From positions 1 to 64,000 of the forward strand of contig NC_014259.1 of the NCBI RefSeq assembly GCF_000196795.1: a stretch of 64,000 nucleotides of DNA, read 5' to 3'. Below are positions 56,010 to 64,000 of the stretch, piece by piece. The stretch is from Acinetobacter oleivorans DR1 (GTDB taxonomy: Bacteria > Pseudomonadota > Gammaproteobacteria > Pseudomonadales > Moraxellaceae). The translations under genes were made by a program, and so were the position numbers. Position 1 is the stretch's first letter, and every line of letters begins with the position of its first letter. The notes under the pieces were generated by a model. That model made no database searches. It was not told the DNA's origin and saw nothing but the letters and a program-made list of their open reading frames with translations.

Positions 56010-56546
56010 CTAGCGTAAATATGAATAAGGATTAACAGCACCACGACCTTTACCATCTAGGTAAAGACCATAATGAAGATGAGGTGAAGTATAACGTGCA
56101 TTGCCGGTATTGCCGACATAGCCAATTAGATCGCCTTTTTTGACATAGTCACCAACATTTAAGCCACGTTTGTGGTCATCAAGGTGGGCATAATAATGCC
56201 ATGTTCCAGCTGGACCTAAAATCCAGATGACTTTGCCACCTAAGTTGTTATTGCGAAGATCGGCAACGAGCCCTTCAGTTGCACTGTACACTTTGGTTCC
56301 ACGTGGAGCCAAAATATCAATTCCTTCGTGACTACGACCCTGACTGCGAGCAGCTCCCCATGTGTCTTTTAACTCATCTCGATCGACACCTTTCACGGGT
56401 ACAGGCAGTCGATTTGGAAGCTGCATACTTTTAAGTTTATTAACTTGAGCAGGTGGAAGTGGGGCAGGTTTTTTAGGTGCACTGGCACAGGCAGCCAATA
56501 GAATAATCAGAAAACCAAGTGAGAAATGAGAAACAAAACGTCGCAC
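56010..56546 (-). CDS. M23-family peptidase lipoprotein
   Basis: A 178-residue lipoprotein (lipobox LAAC, Cys20) with a Pro-rich linker and a LytM/M23 domain. Zinc ligands are intact: His73 and Asp77 in HEGID and His158 in HLHYG, with His121 in YYAHLDD. It should cleave peptidoglycan cross-links or bind septal wall in the periplasm; the intact site suggests real activity, unlike EnvC-type regulators. A degenerate parS-like palindrome lies in the coding sequence (56295-56310). Confidence 0.9.
   Translation of the reverse strand: MRRFVSHFSLGFLIILLAACASAPKKPAPLPPAQVNKLKSMQLPNRLPVPVKGVDRDELKDTWGAARSQGRSHEGIDILAPRGTKVYSATEGLVADLRNNNLGGKVIWILGPAGTWHYYAHLDDHKRGLNVGDYVKKGDLIGYVGNTGNARYTSPHLHYGLYLDGKGRGAVNPYSYLR
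56295..56310. promoter_or_regulatory. Degenerate parS-like palindrome
   Basis: GGTTCCACGTGGAGCC differs by one base from the parS core GTTCCACGTGGAAC. It lies about 400 bases from the exact site in mutY. It may be a weak ParB site or chance. Confidence 0.4.
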
Positions 56547-56593
56547 AAAATACTCCCTGTCACAGTCATATCAAAATTATTTTGCTCACTATG

Positions 56594-57628
56594 TCACGAA
56601 CGGCTTGTCGAGATCAATTTTTTCATAGCTGTTGGTACACCTTTGGCAATAGCCTGTTCCGGACTTAACCATTGGCCTTCAAGTTCAATTGATAGATGTT
56701 CTTTTTGATCAGGTTCCACGTGGAACACATGAGCATTAAGTAACCATGTAAAGTGAGTGAAGCTATGACTGATTTGAAAAGTTTGTGGTTGAGCCTGTAA
56801 TTTAAATTGCTGGCTTAAGCTCAGTCGTTCATGTTCATTTTCTAAAATAGGTAAACAGAATAAACCACCCCATAGGCCATGAGCTTGGCGTTGTTGCCAG
56901 AACCATTCATCTTCGCACTGAATAATAAGAACATCTGCTATTCTAACAGGTGGTGTTTTTTTCGGTTTCTTAAAAGGTAATTCTTGTTCTAAACCTTGCT
57001 GATAAGCCTGACAATGAGCTTGCATTGGACAATATAAACAAAGAGGCTTTTTAGGCGTACAAATAGTTGCACCCAAGTCCATAATCGCTTGCGTGTAGTC
57101 ATGGTTACGATGTGTCGGGCAAAGCTCTTCAGCCAGTTTCCACATTTCACGTTCGTGCTGTGGTTTGCTTAAATCATCTTCAATGGCAAAGAAACGAGCT
57201 AAAACGCGTTTCACGTTGCCATCCATAATCACGCCGTACTGACGTAAACCCAAAGACATGAGTGCGCCTGCGGTAGAGGGACCAATGCCGGGTAGTGCAA
57301 TCCATTCTTCAAGTGTTTTAGGAAACTTACCCTGCTGAGTAACAAGACCAGCAGCTTTATGCAAATTGCGTGCACGAGCGTAATAGCCTAGACCCGCCCA
57401 ATAAGGCGCTACTTCATCCCAAGTTGCATGACCTAACATCTCTACAGTTGGGAAGCGCTCCATGAAGCGGTCAAAATATTGCAGAACCGTTTTCACCTGA
57501 GTCTGCTGCAACATAATTTCAGAAACCCAAACTTTGTACGGATCATCTGCAACTTGCCAAGGCAAATCGTGACGACCATGTTCATCGAACCAGTTTAAAA
57601 GAGCATCAGAAAAAGAAAATTCAGGCAT
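56594..57628 (-). CDS. mutY: Adenine DNA glycosylase MutY
   Basis: MutY removes adenine paired with 8-oxoguanine. The 344-residue protein has the catalytic Glu37 (SEIMLQQTQV), the helix-hairpin-helix LPGIGPSTAGALMSL and catalytic Asp136 (VIMDGNVKRV). The [4Fe-4S] ligands are Cys190, Cys197, Cys200 and Cys206 (C-x6-C-x2-C-x5-C), followed by a C-terminal Nudix-like domain that recognises 8-oxoG. In the C-terminal domain the codons for Phe-His-Val-Glu-Pro contain a parS-type site. Confidence 0.96.
   Translation of the reverse strand: MPEFSFSDALLNWFDEHGRHDLPWQVADDPYKVWVSEIMLQQTQVKTVLQYFDRFMERFPTVEMLGHATWDEVAPYWAGLGYYARARNLHKAAGLVTQQGKFPKTLEEWIALPGIGPSTAGALMSLGLRQYGVIMDGNVKRVLARFFAIEDDLSKPQHEREMWKLAEELCPTHRNHDYTQAIMDLGATICTPKKPLCLYCPMQAHCQAYQQGLEQELPFKKPKKTPPVRIADVLIIQCEDEWFWQQRQAHGLWGGLFCLPILENEHERLSLSQQFKLQAQPQTFQISHSFTHFTWLLNAHVFHVEPDQKEHLSIELEGQWLSPEQAIAKGVPTAMKKLISTSRS
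56712..56727. promoter_or_regulatory. parS: parS centromere site inside mutY
   Basis: GGTTCCACGTGGAACA is the exact reverse complement of the 16-mer in recF. On the coding strand it reads V-F-H-V-E-P, so it uses the same codon phase as in recF. A likely ParB site. Confidence 0.85.
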
Positions 57629-57715
57629 GAACAGCTATAGAAGAGAAGTAAGGGCTAAATTATAGCTGAAATTTAGATGAAATTTTGTTTAAAGCAGGCG
57701 AACAGCGAGAGTATG

Positions 57716-57751
57716 TTAAAACAGAGATTACCTGATAATGAGCAATCTCTG
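57716..57751 (-). terminator. Terminator of the HIT gene
   Basis: On minus, CAGAGATT (57751-57744) pairs with AATCTCTG (57729-57722), followed by TTTT (57721-57716 region), 18 bases after the stop codon. Confidence 0.7.
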
Positions 57752-57768
57752 CTTCATGTATAAAAGGA

Positions 57769-58131
57769 TTAATCCTTTCGTACACCCCAACGTTGGTCAA
57801 GTTTCAACGGTTGGTTTTTGTAGTACGGAATGACATGAATGTGGAAATGATCAGAATTTTGTCCGAATACTTCACCATCATTGAAGCCAATATGGAAACC
57901 GTCTGGTTGATGGCGAAGTTGTGTTTCGTGGCGAGCAATTTCAAGGAGTGTAAGCAAGCCTTGATGTTCTTTAGAAGTGATATCAAAAAAAGAACGAACA
58001 TGGCGTAGCGGTGTTACTACACAGTGGCCTTTAGATAGCGGATTAGAATCAGGCAAAATTACAGCAAATTCATTCTTATCAATGATGTCATATTCATCAA
58101 ATTCGCAATACGGACATTTCTTGTCAGTCAT
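57769..58131 (-). CDS. HIT-family nucleotide hydrolase/transferase
   Basis: A 120-residue histidine-triad protein; family members hydrolyse AMP-lysine or dinucleoside polyphosphates. The triad is HFHIHVIP (His95, His97, His99). The N-terminal CPYC pair resembles a zinc site found in a subset of HIT proteins. The GAGGA ribosome site supports the ATG at 58131. The exact substrate is unknown. Confidence 0.88.
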   Translation of the reverse strand: MTDKKCPYCEFDEYDIIDKNEFAVILPDSNPLSKGHCVVTPLRHVRSFFDITSKEHQGLLTLLEIARHETQLRHQPDGFHIGFNDGEVFGQNSDHFHIHVIPYYKNQPLKLDQRWGVRKD

Positions 58132-58314
58132 TGTTGTATCCTCTCATGTTATTCCATTAAACCCCGAGTGCGGGAAATAAGACTAGGCTTTGCTCTAGCT
58201 CAACGGGAGTATAGTTATTGAAGTATGGTTTAAAAAATACAGTAAAAATATTGCAAAGTCATAAACATTTAAGGGAGCAAATGCGAAAAAACATTTGCTC
58301 CAAATTGGCTTCTT

Positions 58315-59052
58315 TTATTTTAAAGTACGATCTAACAACGCGTACATTTTAGCAAGACCTTGTTTTTCCGCTTCGCTATTGTAGCCAAGGTCTACACCGT
58401 TCGCTTTAGCTTTTTCATCTGCAAGCGGGTTACTAAAGCCATGTTTAGCACCTTCTAAAACCACTACTTCGTGTTTAACCTCAGCAGCTTGCATCTCTTT
58501 TTCAAAATTAGCAACATCTTCTAAGGTGACCATGCTGTCTAGTTCACCATGTAGTACTAAAACTTCACCCTGAATGCTGCCTTTTTGAGCAGGTGCTTTC
58601 GGAGCTAATGTAGCATGGAAAGTTATAATTGATTTAAGTGGTGCACCTGAGCGAGCAAGGTCTAATACAACTTTGCCACCATAGCAGAAGCCAATTGCAG
58701 CAAGTTTTTCACTATTTACTTCTGGTTGGGCCGCTAGAGTTTGAAGCGCTGCATTGGTACGATCGGTAACCGTATCTAAATTTTCAAATGTCTGCATCAT
58801 CCATTCATAGGCTTGAGCGGCAGTCGAAGTTACTTTTTTATCGCCATACATATCAATTGCAAGCGCAGCATAGCCATGTTCAGCAAGCTCACGTGCACGT
58901 TGTTCCGTATATTCGTTACGACCCCACCACTCAGGACCAACAATTACACCCGCAACAGGTGTTTCACTATCTGGAGCCGCAAAGTAACCAATTAAATGGC
59001 TGCCATCTGGTGCAGTATATTGAATTTCACGGGTTTTAATTGCTGTACTCAT
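58315..59052 (-). CDS. Dienelactone hydrolase family protein
   Basis: A 245-residue alpha/beta hydrolase with nucleophile Cys123 (GFCYGGK), acid in LHGELDSMV and His in GAKHGFSNP, the Cys-Asp-His triad of dienelactone hydrolases. It may hydrolyse lactones or esters; no aromatic-degradation genes are adjacent, so the substrate is unknown. A perfect 10-bp hairpin (58274-58283 with 58292-58301) lies after the stop, with a weak T-run on minus. Confidence 0.88.
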   Translation of the reverse strand: MSTAIKTREIQYTAPDGSHLIGYFAAPDSETPVAGVIVGPEWWGRNEYTEQRARELAEHGYAALAIDMYGDKKVTSTAAQAYEWMMQTFENLDTVTDRTNAALQTLAAQPEVNSEKLAAIGFCYGGKVVLDLARSGAPLKSIITFHATLAPKAPAQKGSIQGEVLVLHGELDSMVTLEDVANFEKEMQAAEVKHEVVVLEGAKHGFSNPLADEKAKANGVDLGYNSEAEKQGLAKMYALLDRTLK

Positions 59053-59175
59053 AACCTTAATCCTGAAATTTAAAGAGATTTAAACACGCTTGATTAAAGC
59101 ATAAAAAGATAAAAGTAATATAAATAACTGTGTAAGAATCTACATCAAGACAAAAGAGAGAAATATTCACGCAAT

Positions 59176-59206
59176 AAAAAAAGAAGGAAACCAGTTCCTT
59201 CTTTTT
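59176..59206. terminator. Intrinsic terminator after the DUF1328 gene
   Basis: A7-GAAGGAA with TTCCTTC-T5 and a 5-base loop (59190-59194); either direction is possible, and the minus-strand gene at 59224 ends just before it. Confidence 0.85.
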
Positions 59207-59223
59207 AAGTGATCATAATTAAG

Positions 59224-59382
59224 TTACGTTCTGCCTCGGGAAATGAACCCAATTACAGCGAGAATTACAGCCACAACTAATAAAATCACGGCAAAGTCTT
59301 TAGATAGTCCTGCAACACCACCAAACCCTAATAGACTGGCAATGAGTGCAATCACTGCAAAAATTATAGCCCAACGGAACAT
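59224..59382 (-). CDS. Small membrane protein of the DUF1328/YtjA type
   Basis: This 52-residue frame begins MFRWAIIFAVIALIASLLGFGG, has two hydrophobic segments (about 4-24 and 31-48) and ends SRGRT. It matches the pattern of DUF1328/YtjA small membrane proteins, which are of unknown function and often stress-related. A GGAGAA ribosome site (minus) precedes the start. It is too short for many gene finders. Confidence 0.82.
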   Translation of the reverse strand: MFRWAIIFAVIALIASLLGFGGVAGLSKDFAVILLVVAVILAVIGFISRGRT

Positions 59383-59575
59383 ATGCTGTTCTCCTTATTT
59401 TTTCATTGTTGTTTAACTATATAGCTTGTTTTTTGCACCGAATGTGTCGTTTATGTGGTTGAAATGTATATTAAACAATCATTTTGTGATGCTAGGAATA
59501 CAGCTTCTTTTTTCGTACAGACGACTTCAATGTTATACTTAGTCACTGTTTCATCTCATCAGCTGCTAAAACATT

Positions 59576-60034
59576 ATGTCTACCGAGACCTCACTTCGAC
59601 CACTCTTCTGGAAAAACTATCCATTAGAGCAACTCACTCAAATTGAGTGGGAAGCTTTATGCGATGGATGTGGTTTGTGCTGTTTGGTCAAGCTTGAAGA
59701 TGAAGATACCCATGAGGTGGCTTATACCAAAGTGGCCTGTAAGTTACTCGATTGTGATACAGGACGTTGTACCGATTATCCAAATCGTCAGCAGCAAGTG
59801 CCAGACTGTTTGCAATTAACTCCAGAGTCTTTAAAAACAATTCATTGGTTACCATCGAGCTGTGCTTATAGACGTTTGAATGAAGGTAAAAATCTACCTT
59901 CTTGGCATTATTTAAATACAGGTTCGAGACAAAGCGTTGTTAAGGCGAAAAAGTCAGTTGCTGGACGTTGTCTTTCTGAAGTTAATGTCCATGAAGATGA
60001 TCTTGAAGATTATGTCGTACGATGGGTGCGTTAA
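59576..60034 (+). CDS. ycgN: YcgN-family cysteine cluster protein
   Basis: A 152-residue protein of the UPF0260/YcgN family. Conserved cysteines are in CDGCGLCCLVKLED, KLLDCDTGRCTDYPNR and PDCLQL, suggesting a metal or Fe-S site. The start MSTETSLRPLFWKNYPLEQL is typical. The biochemical role is not established. Confidence 0.92.
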   Translation: MSTETSLRPLFWKNYPLEQLTQIEWEALCDGCGLCCLVKLEDEDTHEVAYTKVACKLLDCDTGRCTDYPNRQQQVPDCLQLTPESLKTIHWLPSSCAYRRLNEGKNLPSWHYLNTGSRQSVVKAKKSVAGRCLSEVNVHEDDLEDYVVRWVR

Positions 60035-60145
60035 TATGCTCGTGATGGGCATTTTTAATTACAACGTATTATAAAGTAACATTTTATCGTAAATTTTTTG
60101 CTCATCTCCGTTATATAACAATAAAAACAAAAGGAGATAAAAGTG

Positions 60146-61315
60146 ATGAGACGATTAGCAACCCCCTTATTATGTAGTAGCTTTTTTTTGTTGATGGCTT
60201 GTGGGTCTAATAATACAAATTCAAAAAATCTTGAACAAAATACGTCTGCAAAAACAGAGCAGACCGCCTTAACCAAACAACCTTATCAAACTGAAATATT
60301 TGCTCAATTCAATGAACCTTGGGCTTTGACCAGCTTGCCTGATCAGCGTTTATTAGTCACTGAACGGCAAGGTAAATTAAAAATTTTTAACCCTAAAAAT
60401 AAACAAATCTTGGATGTTCAAGGCGTTCCAGCAGTGAACTATGGGGGACAGGGTGGTTTAGGAGATGTTATTTTGCATCCTGACTTTGCTAAGAATCATT
60501 GGGTTTATCTCAGCTACGCTACAAAAGGACAAGGCGGATCTGGAGCAGTGATTTCACGTGCGAAATTAGATTTATCTAACCCCAATCAGCCAAAACTTAC
60601 CGATATAAAGCAGATTTGGCAGCAAGTACCTAAAGTTTCAGGACAAGGCCATTATGGACATCGTATGCTTTTTGGCGCAGACGGTAAGCTGTGGGTCAGT
60701 TCAGGTGAGAGACAAAAGTTTGACCCTGCTCAAAACATGAAAAGTAACTTGGGTAAAATCTTGCGTTTAAATGAGGATGGTTCAGCGGTTGTAGATAACC
60801 CTTTTTATAAGCAAGGCGGGGTTACTGCTGAAATATGGTCATTGGGACACCGTAATCCGTTAGGTATGGCTTTTGACCGTCAAGGACAGCTTTGGGTGGT
60901 TGAAATGGGACCTAAAGGTGGTGATGAGCTTAATATCATCGTAAAAGGTGAAAATTATGGTTATCCAATCGTTTCAAATGGAGACCATTATTCGGGCCAA
61001 CCTATTCCAGACCATCACACTCGCCCAGAATTTAAAGCACCAGAAATTGACTGGACTCCCGTAATCTCTCCGTCGAGCTTAATCATTTATCGGGGACAAC
61101 AATTTCCTGCATGGAAAAATAAGGCGTTAATTGGCGGGCTATCTTCAGAAGCAATTATTGTGGTGGATTTAGAGCATAAACCCGTGAAAGAAGTGCAAAG
61201 ATTAGATATGAAAAAACGTATTCGTGGATTACATGAAGCACAAGATGGCTCGATTTGGGTCATTGAAGATGGCTCAAATGCGCGTTTACTGAAGCTAAGT
61301 AAGAAACCCTCTTAA
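60146..61315 (+). CDS. PQQ-dependent aldose sugar dehydrogenase-like lipoprotein
   Basis: A 389-residue six-bladed propeller of the soluble glucose/aldose dehydrogenase (Asd/YliI) type. These enzymes oxidise aldose sugars using PQQ and calcium in the periplasm. The precursor has a lipobox LMAC (Cys19), so it is probably membrane-anchored. The motifs GQGHYGHRMLFGADGKLWVSSG, HRNPLGMAFDRQGQLWVVEMGPKGGDELN and GENYGYPIV are diagnostic. A GTG at 60143 precedes the ATG 60146; AAGGAG fits both. PQQ synthesis genes are not in the window. Confidence 0.87.
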   Translation: MRRLATPLLCSSFFLLMACGSNNTNSKNLEQNTSAKTEQTALTKQPYQTEIFAQFNEPWALTSLPDQRLLVTERQGKLKIFNPKNKQILDVQGVPAVNYGGQGGLGDVILHPDFAKNHWVYLSYATKGQGGSGAVISRAKLDLSNPNQPKLTDIKQIWQQVPKVSGQGHYGHRMLFGADGKLWVSSGERQKFDPAQNMKSNLGKILRLNEDGSAVVDNPFYKQGGVTAEIWSLGHRNPLGMAFDRQGQLWVVEMGPKGGDELNIIVKGENYGYPIVSNGDHYSGQPIPDHHTRPEFKAPEIDWTPVISPSSLIIYRGQQFPAWKNKALIGGLSSEAIIVVDLEHKPVKEVQRLDMKKRIRGLHEAQDGSIWVIEDGSNARLLKLSKKPS

Positions 61316-61341
61316 TGCGAACCAGCCTATAAATAACGGAC

Positions 61342-61380
61342 GTGTCTCATAGATTCAAATTGTAGATTTCTGTGAGACAC
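61342..61380. repeat. Inverted repeat between the sugar dehydrogenase gene and rarA
   Basis: A 12-bp stem (GTGTCTCATAGA, 61342-61353, with TCTGTGAGACAC, 61369-61380, one wobble) without a T-run. It may be an operator or a weak transcript end. Confidence 0.55.
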
Positions 61381-61417
61381 AATAGACTATAGTGAAAAGA
61401 CGATAAAGCAATTTGAG

Positions 61418-62683
61418 ATGTCAGACACCCATATTCCACTTCCTGAACGCCTGCGCCCGAGAGACTTGTCTGAAATTATTGGGCAAGATCATTTATTAGG
61501 TGAACATGCGCCACTGCGTCAAATGATTGATCAGGGGCATTTGCCTTCTATTATTTTTTGGGGGCCACCAGGCGTTGGTAAAACAACAATTGCTTTGCTT
61601 TTGGCTCAAGCGATAGATCGCCCATTTGTGAGCTTATCCGCGCTAAATACGGGCGTAAAAGAATTACGTGAAGTGATTGCAGAAAGTGGTGATTTACTGA
61701 CACCTGTAGTTTTCATTGACGAAATTCACCGCTTTAATAAATCACAGCAAGATGCATTATTGGGTGCAGTTGAAAAAGGCAAAATTACCTTAATTGGCGC
61801 GACGACTGAAAACCCATCTTTTGAGGTGAATAGCGCGCTTTTATCTCGCTGTCAGGTCTATACCTTAAATAGTTTAGATAGTGAGGCAATTCAGACACTC
61901 CTCAATAATGCACTTCAAGCCGATAAATTCTTAAAAGAGCGTTACATTCATGTTGAAGAATATGATGCTCTCATTCAGTTTGCAGCAGGTGATGCGCGTA
62001 AAGCACTGAATTTACTTGATCTGATCGCAAGTACCTTTGAACCAGAAATTGAAAACACGATTACCAATGCGGTGGTGGTGAAAGTTGCTCAGCAAAATAT
62101 TGCGCGTTATGACAAATCTGGTGAACAGCATTACGACCTCGTTTCTGCCTTTATTAAATCAATTCGTGGTAGTGATCCAGATGCAACCCTGTATTGGATG
62201 GCACGTATGCTCAAAGGCGGAGAAGATCCGGTTTTTATTGCAAGACGTATGCTGATTGCAGCCTCAGAAGACATCGGAAACTCTAACCCTAATGCGCTAT
62301 TACTTGCAGGTGAGTGTTTCCGCTCTGTACAAGCGGTGGGGATGCCTGAGGCTCGAATTATTTTGGGCCAAACCGCGGTTTATTTAGCAACGAGTGCAAA
62401 GAGTAATAGTACTTATTTAGCGATTAATAAGGCCTTAGAACTTGCTGAAAAAACAGCAAATTTACCTGTGCCTTTGCATTTGAGAAACGCACCAACCAAG
62501 CTGATGAAACAGCAAGGCTATGGGATTAATTATCTCTATCCTCACGATTACCCTGAGCACTTTGTGTTGCAAGACTATTTGCCACCTGAGTTAAAGGGAA
62601 CCAAACTCTATGAGTCTGCAAGAAACAAGCGTGAGGTTGAAGGTGAGCGCTTACAGCAACGCAGATGGCAGCAGGAACAATAG
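61418..62683 (+). CDS. rarA: Replication-associated recombination protein RarA
   Basis: RarA (MgsA) is an AAA+ ATPase of the clamp-loader/WRNIP1 family acting at stalled forks. The 421-residue protein has Walker A GPPGVGKT (49-56), Walker B VVFIDEIHRF, sensor ATTENPSFEVNSALLSRC, and a C-terminal tetramerisation domain (ARMLKGGEDPVFIARRMLIAASEDIG). The start MSDTHIPLPERLRPRDLSEIIGQ is typical. It converges on the FNT channel gene with one base between the stops. Confidence 0.95.
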   Translation: MSDTHIPLPERLRPRDLSEIIGQDHLLGEHAPLRQMIDQGHLPSIIFWGPPGVGKTTIALLLAQAIDRPFVSLSALNTGVKELREVIAESGDLLTPVVFIDEIHRFNKSQQDALLGAVEKGKITLIGATTENPSFEVNSALLSRCQVYTLNSLDSEAIQTLLNNALQADKFLKERYIHVEEYDALIQFAAGDARKALNLLDLIASTFEPEIENTITNAVVVKVAQQNIARYDKSGEQHYDLVSAFIKSIRGSDPDATLYWMARMLKGGEDPVFIARRMLIAASEDIGNSNPNALLLAGECFRSVQAVGMPEARIILGQTAVYLATSAKSNSTYLAINKALELAEKTANLPVPLHLRNAPTKLMKQQGYGINYLYPHDYPEHFVLQDYLPPELKGTKLYESARNKREVEGERLQQRRWQQEQ

Positions 62684-62684
62684 T

Positions 62685-63533
62685 TTATTGATGTTTCTGC
62701 TCTAGTTCTTCAGTCACTTGACCATAAATCAGTAGTGTAAATACACCTGTGCCGCCAATAATATTGCCAATAGTGGTGGGGACGAGGAAAGTAAACAGAT
62801 AGTCATTAATGGAAGCCTCTCCTTGCCAGACGAGATAGGACATTTCTGTAGAACCCACCACTACATGGGTAAAATCACCCAGTCCTATCAGGTAAGTCAT
62901 GAAAAAGATGAGCAGGAACTTATTACTAACTGAGGGTAACATCCAGACCAAGGCAGCAATTAACAGCCCTGACATAATACCTTTGAGCATATTCTGGGTT
63001 GCAGAAAAGGAACCGACATGATGAGCGAGTTCATCCAGTGCTTTGTCAATATCTGGAGTAAACAGGTGAGTAGTTAAGAAAAATAAACTCGCCAAAGCTG
63101 TCCCAATGATATTGCAGAGAATCACAATGCCCCATAAACGGCCCACTGCTCGTAATTTATCGAAGTTAAAGGGTTTGAATAAAGGCACAACAGTGGTGAT
63201 GGTATTCTCGGTAAAGAGTTGCATGTGACCCAAAATAGCGATCAGGAACCCAATGGTATAACCGATATTGGTGATTAAATCGGTCCAAACAGCATCAGCG
63301 GGGAGATAAGAAGCAATAATGGCTTTAAATACAAATGAAAAACTGATGACTAGACCCGCAGCAATTCCTGAAAAGATGAGTGCAGCCGTTGGACGATCCA
63401 GCTCTTCGGCACCATCACGGCGGATAATTTCATAGACCAAACGGGGTGACAGTTTCTCATGTTCTTCAACTGCCATTTTTTCACGCCAGCTTAAGGTTTT
63501 CTCGACCTTTTTTTCCTCTATTTCATGATCCAT
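62685..63533 (-). CDS. Formate/nitrite-transporter family channel, YfdC-like
   Basis: A 282-residue inner-membrane protein with six or seven helices of the FNT family (pentameric channel). Early VYEIIRRDGAEELDRPTAALIFSGIAAGL and GHMQLFTENTITTVVPLF fit the YfdC branch better than FocA or NirC. The charged 45-residue N terminus is cytoplasmic. The substrate is not known for this branch. A probable partner is the small gene upstream. Confidence 0.88.
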   Translation of the reverse strand: MDHEIEEKKVEKTLSWREKMAVEEHEKLSPRLVYEIIRRDGAEELDRPTAALIFSGIAAGLVISFSFVFKAIIASYLPADAVWTDLITNIGYTIGFLIAILGHMQLFTENTITTVVPLFKPFNFDKLRAVGRLWGIVILCNIIGTALASLFFLTTHLFTPDIDKALDELAHHVGSFSATQNMLKGIMSGLLIAALVWMLPSVSNKFLLIFFMTYLIGLGDFTHVVVGSTEMSYLVWQGEASINDYLFTFLVPTTIGNIIGGTGVFTLLIYGQVTEELEQKHQ

Positions 63534-63685
63534 CAGGTTTACTCCTCACTGAATAAATAATTTATATTTCTTATTTTTATTTATTGATAAGGCAGTGCTT
63601 GGGATAAATCCAGTCGATTCCTAACAGCTTTATGTGTCTTTTTATAAATTGAATGTGAAGTTGCAGCAGATCATCAGCAATAAGA

Positions 63686-63889
63686 TTAAAGAAATGTATA
63701 AGCCCTTAACGTACGGATCAGTGCCATATAGTCACCTTGGGAGGCTTTAGAAATAACAGATTCGACTTCTGCCTGACTCCAGCCTTGTTTTAAGGCGGAA
63801 TTGCTAAAGTTAGTTAATAAGACCAAAGGATTTTCACCAAAAAGGATTGGATGATTCGTTAATCTCTTTTCAAGCTTAGATATTTCCAT
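63686..63889 (-). CDS. Small cytoplasmic protein, function unknown
   Basis: A 67-residue frame, MEISKLEKRLTNHPILFGENPLVLLTNFSN, predicted helical and soluble. A CTAGGG ribosome site precedes the ATG at 63889. It lies about 150 bases upstream of the FNT gene on the same strand. I do not recognise the family; its compact alpha-helical pattern is compatible with a real protein. Confidence 0.5.
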   Translation of the reverse strand: MEISKLEKRLTNHPILFGENPLVLLTNFSNSALKQGWSQAEVESVISKASQGDYMALIRTLRAYTFL

Positions 63890-64000
63890 AGCTTTACCCT
63901 AGTTTTGAAATTTAATTATTGTGAAGTGCTTAATGTTTTTTTAGATTTTAGTGTTTTAAATTGAGTTTGTGCAAGTGCTAATTTACTTTAATAGACAAAT

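Noticed and set aside
58274..58301. Hairpin after the dienelactone hydrolase gene as a strong terminator
   Set aside because: The stem is good but the T-run on the minus strand is weak, so I mention it only in the gene entry.

Overview
The window is origin-proximal backbone of an Acinetobacter chromosome. It opens with an oriC-like region rich in DnaA boxes, then dnaA-dnaN-recF-gyrB, and carries a complete rrn operon with Acinetobacter-type 16S. The low G+C, the three AdeT-type genes next to gyrB and the protein sequences fit the A. calcoaceticus-baumannii complex. The first variable region of the 16S looks to me more like A. pittii/calcoaceticus than A. baumannii, but that is from memory and weak. 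I see no insertion sequence, prophage, integron or CRISPR array.

Layout: 1-323 origin with six DnaA-box-like 9-mers. 324-7069 replication genes ending in a cytochrome b562 gene and a strong terminator. 7160-10068 a secreted beta-propeller protein and the ABC-F ATPase yheS. 10322-13946 three tandem paralogues of the AdeT-type periplasmic protein family. 14071-17857 erpA, an alpha/beta hydrolase, anmK and tyrS. 17858-18765 a parS site, a perfect 9-bp tandem repeat and the rrn promoters. 18766-24155 16S-tRNA-Ile-tRNA-Ala-23S-5S and terminator. 24275-30216 a GST, an outer-membrane protein, an NSS transporter with a 47-residue partner, rsmB and fmt. 30565-40070 ilvD, a tandem thioredoxin-fold protein behind a possible attenuator, a TauE-type permease, a LysR regulator, a RutG-like permease and ppc. 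40241-45242 a TetR regulator facing an RND efflux operon across a 32-bp palindrome. 45382-49158 dnaJ, dapB and secreted proteins. 49200-55724 dkgB with an MFS pump and a YafC-like LysR, a MocR regulator, an alcohol dehydrogenase and tag. 55755-63889 an M23 peptidase, mutY, a HIT protein, dienelactone hydrolase, a DUF1328 protein, ycgN, a PQQ sugar dehydrogenase, rarA and an FNT channel.

The genes are mostly housekeeping: replication initiation and elongation, topology, rRNA synthesis, translation initiation (fmt), 16S methylation, anaplerosis (ppc), branched-chain amino acid and lysine synthesis, base-excision repair (mutY, tag) and recombination (rarA). Accessory functions are efflux and small-molecule transport.

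No gene cluster looks like a wholly new system. The most rewarding non-coding signals are three exact parS-type palindromes spread over the origin-proximal 57 kb (two inside recF and mutY, in the same codon phase), a candidate small RNA or attenuator upstream of the tandem thioredoxin-fold gene, the TetR/RND palindrome, the 14-copy tandem repeat upstream of rrn, and several unexplained inverted repeats. The adeT triplet and an 81-residue LSm-like protein are the best protein-level leads. Many start codons were placed by ribosome-binding sites rather than by the longest open frame.
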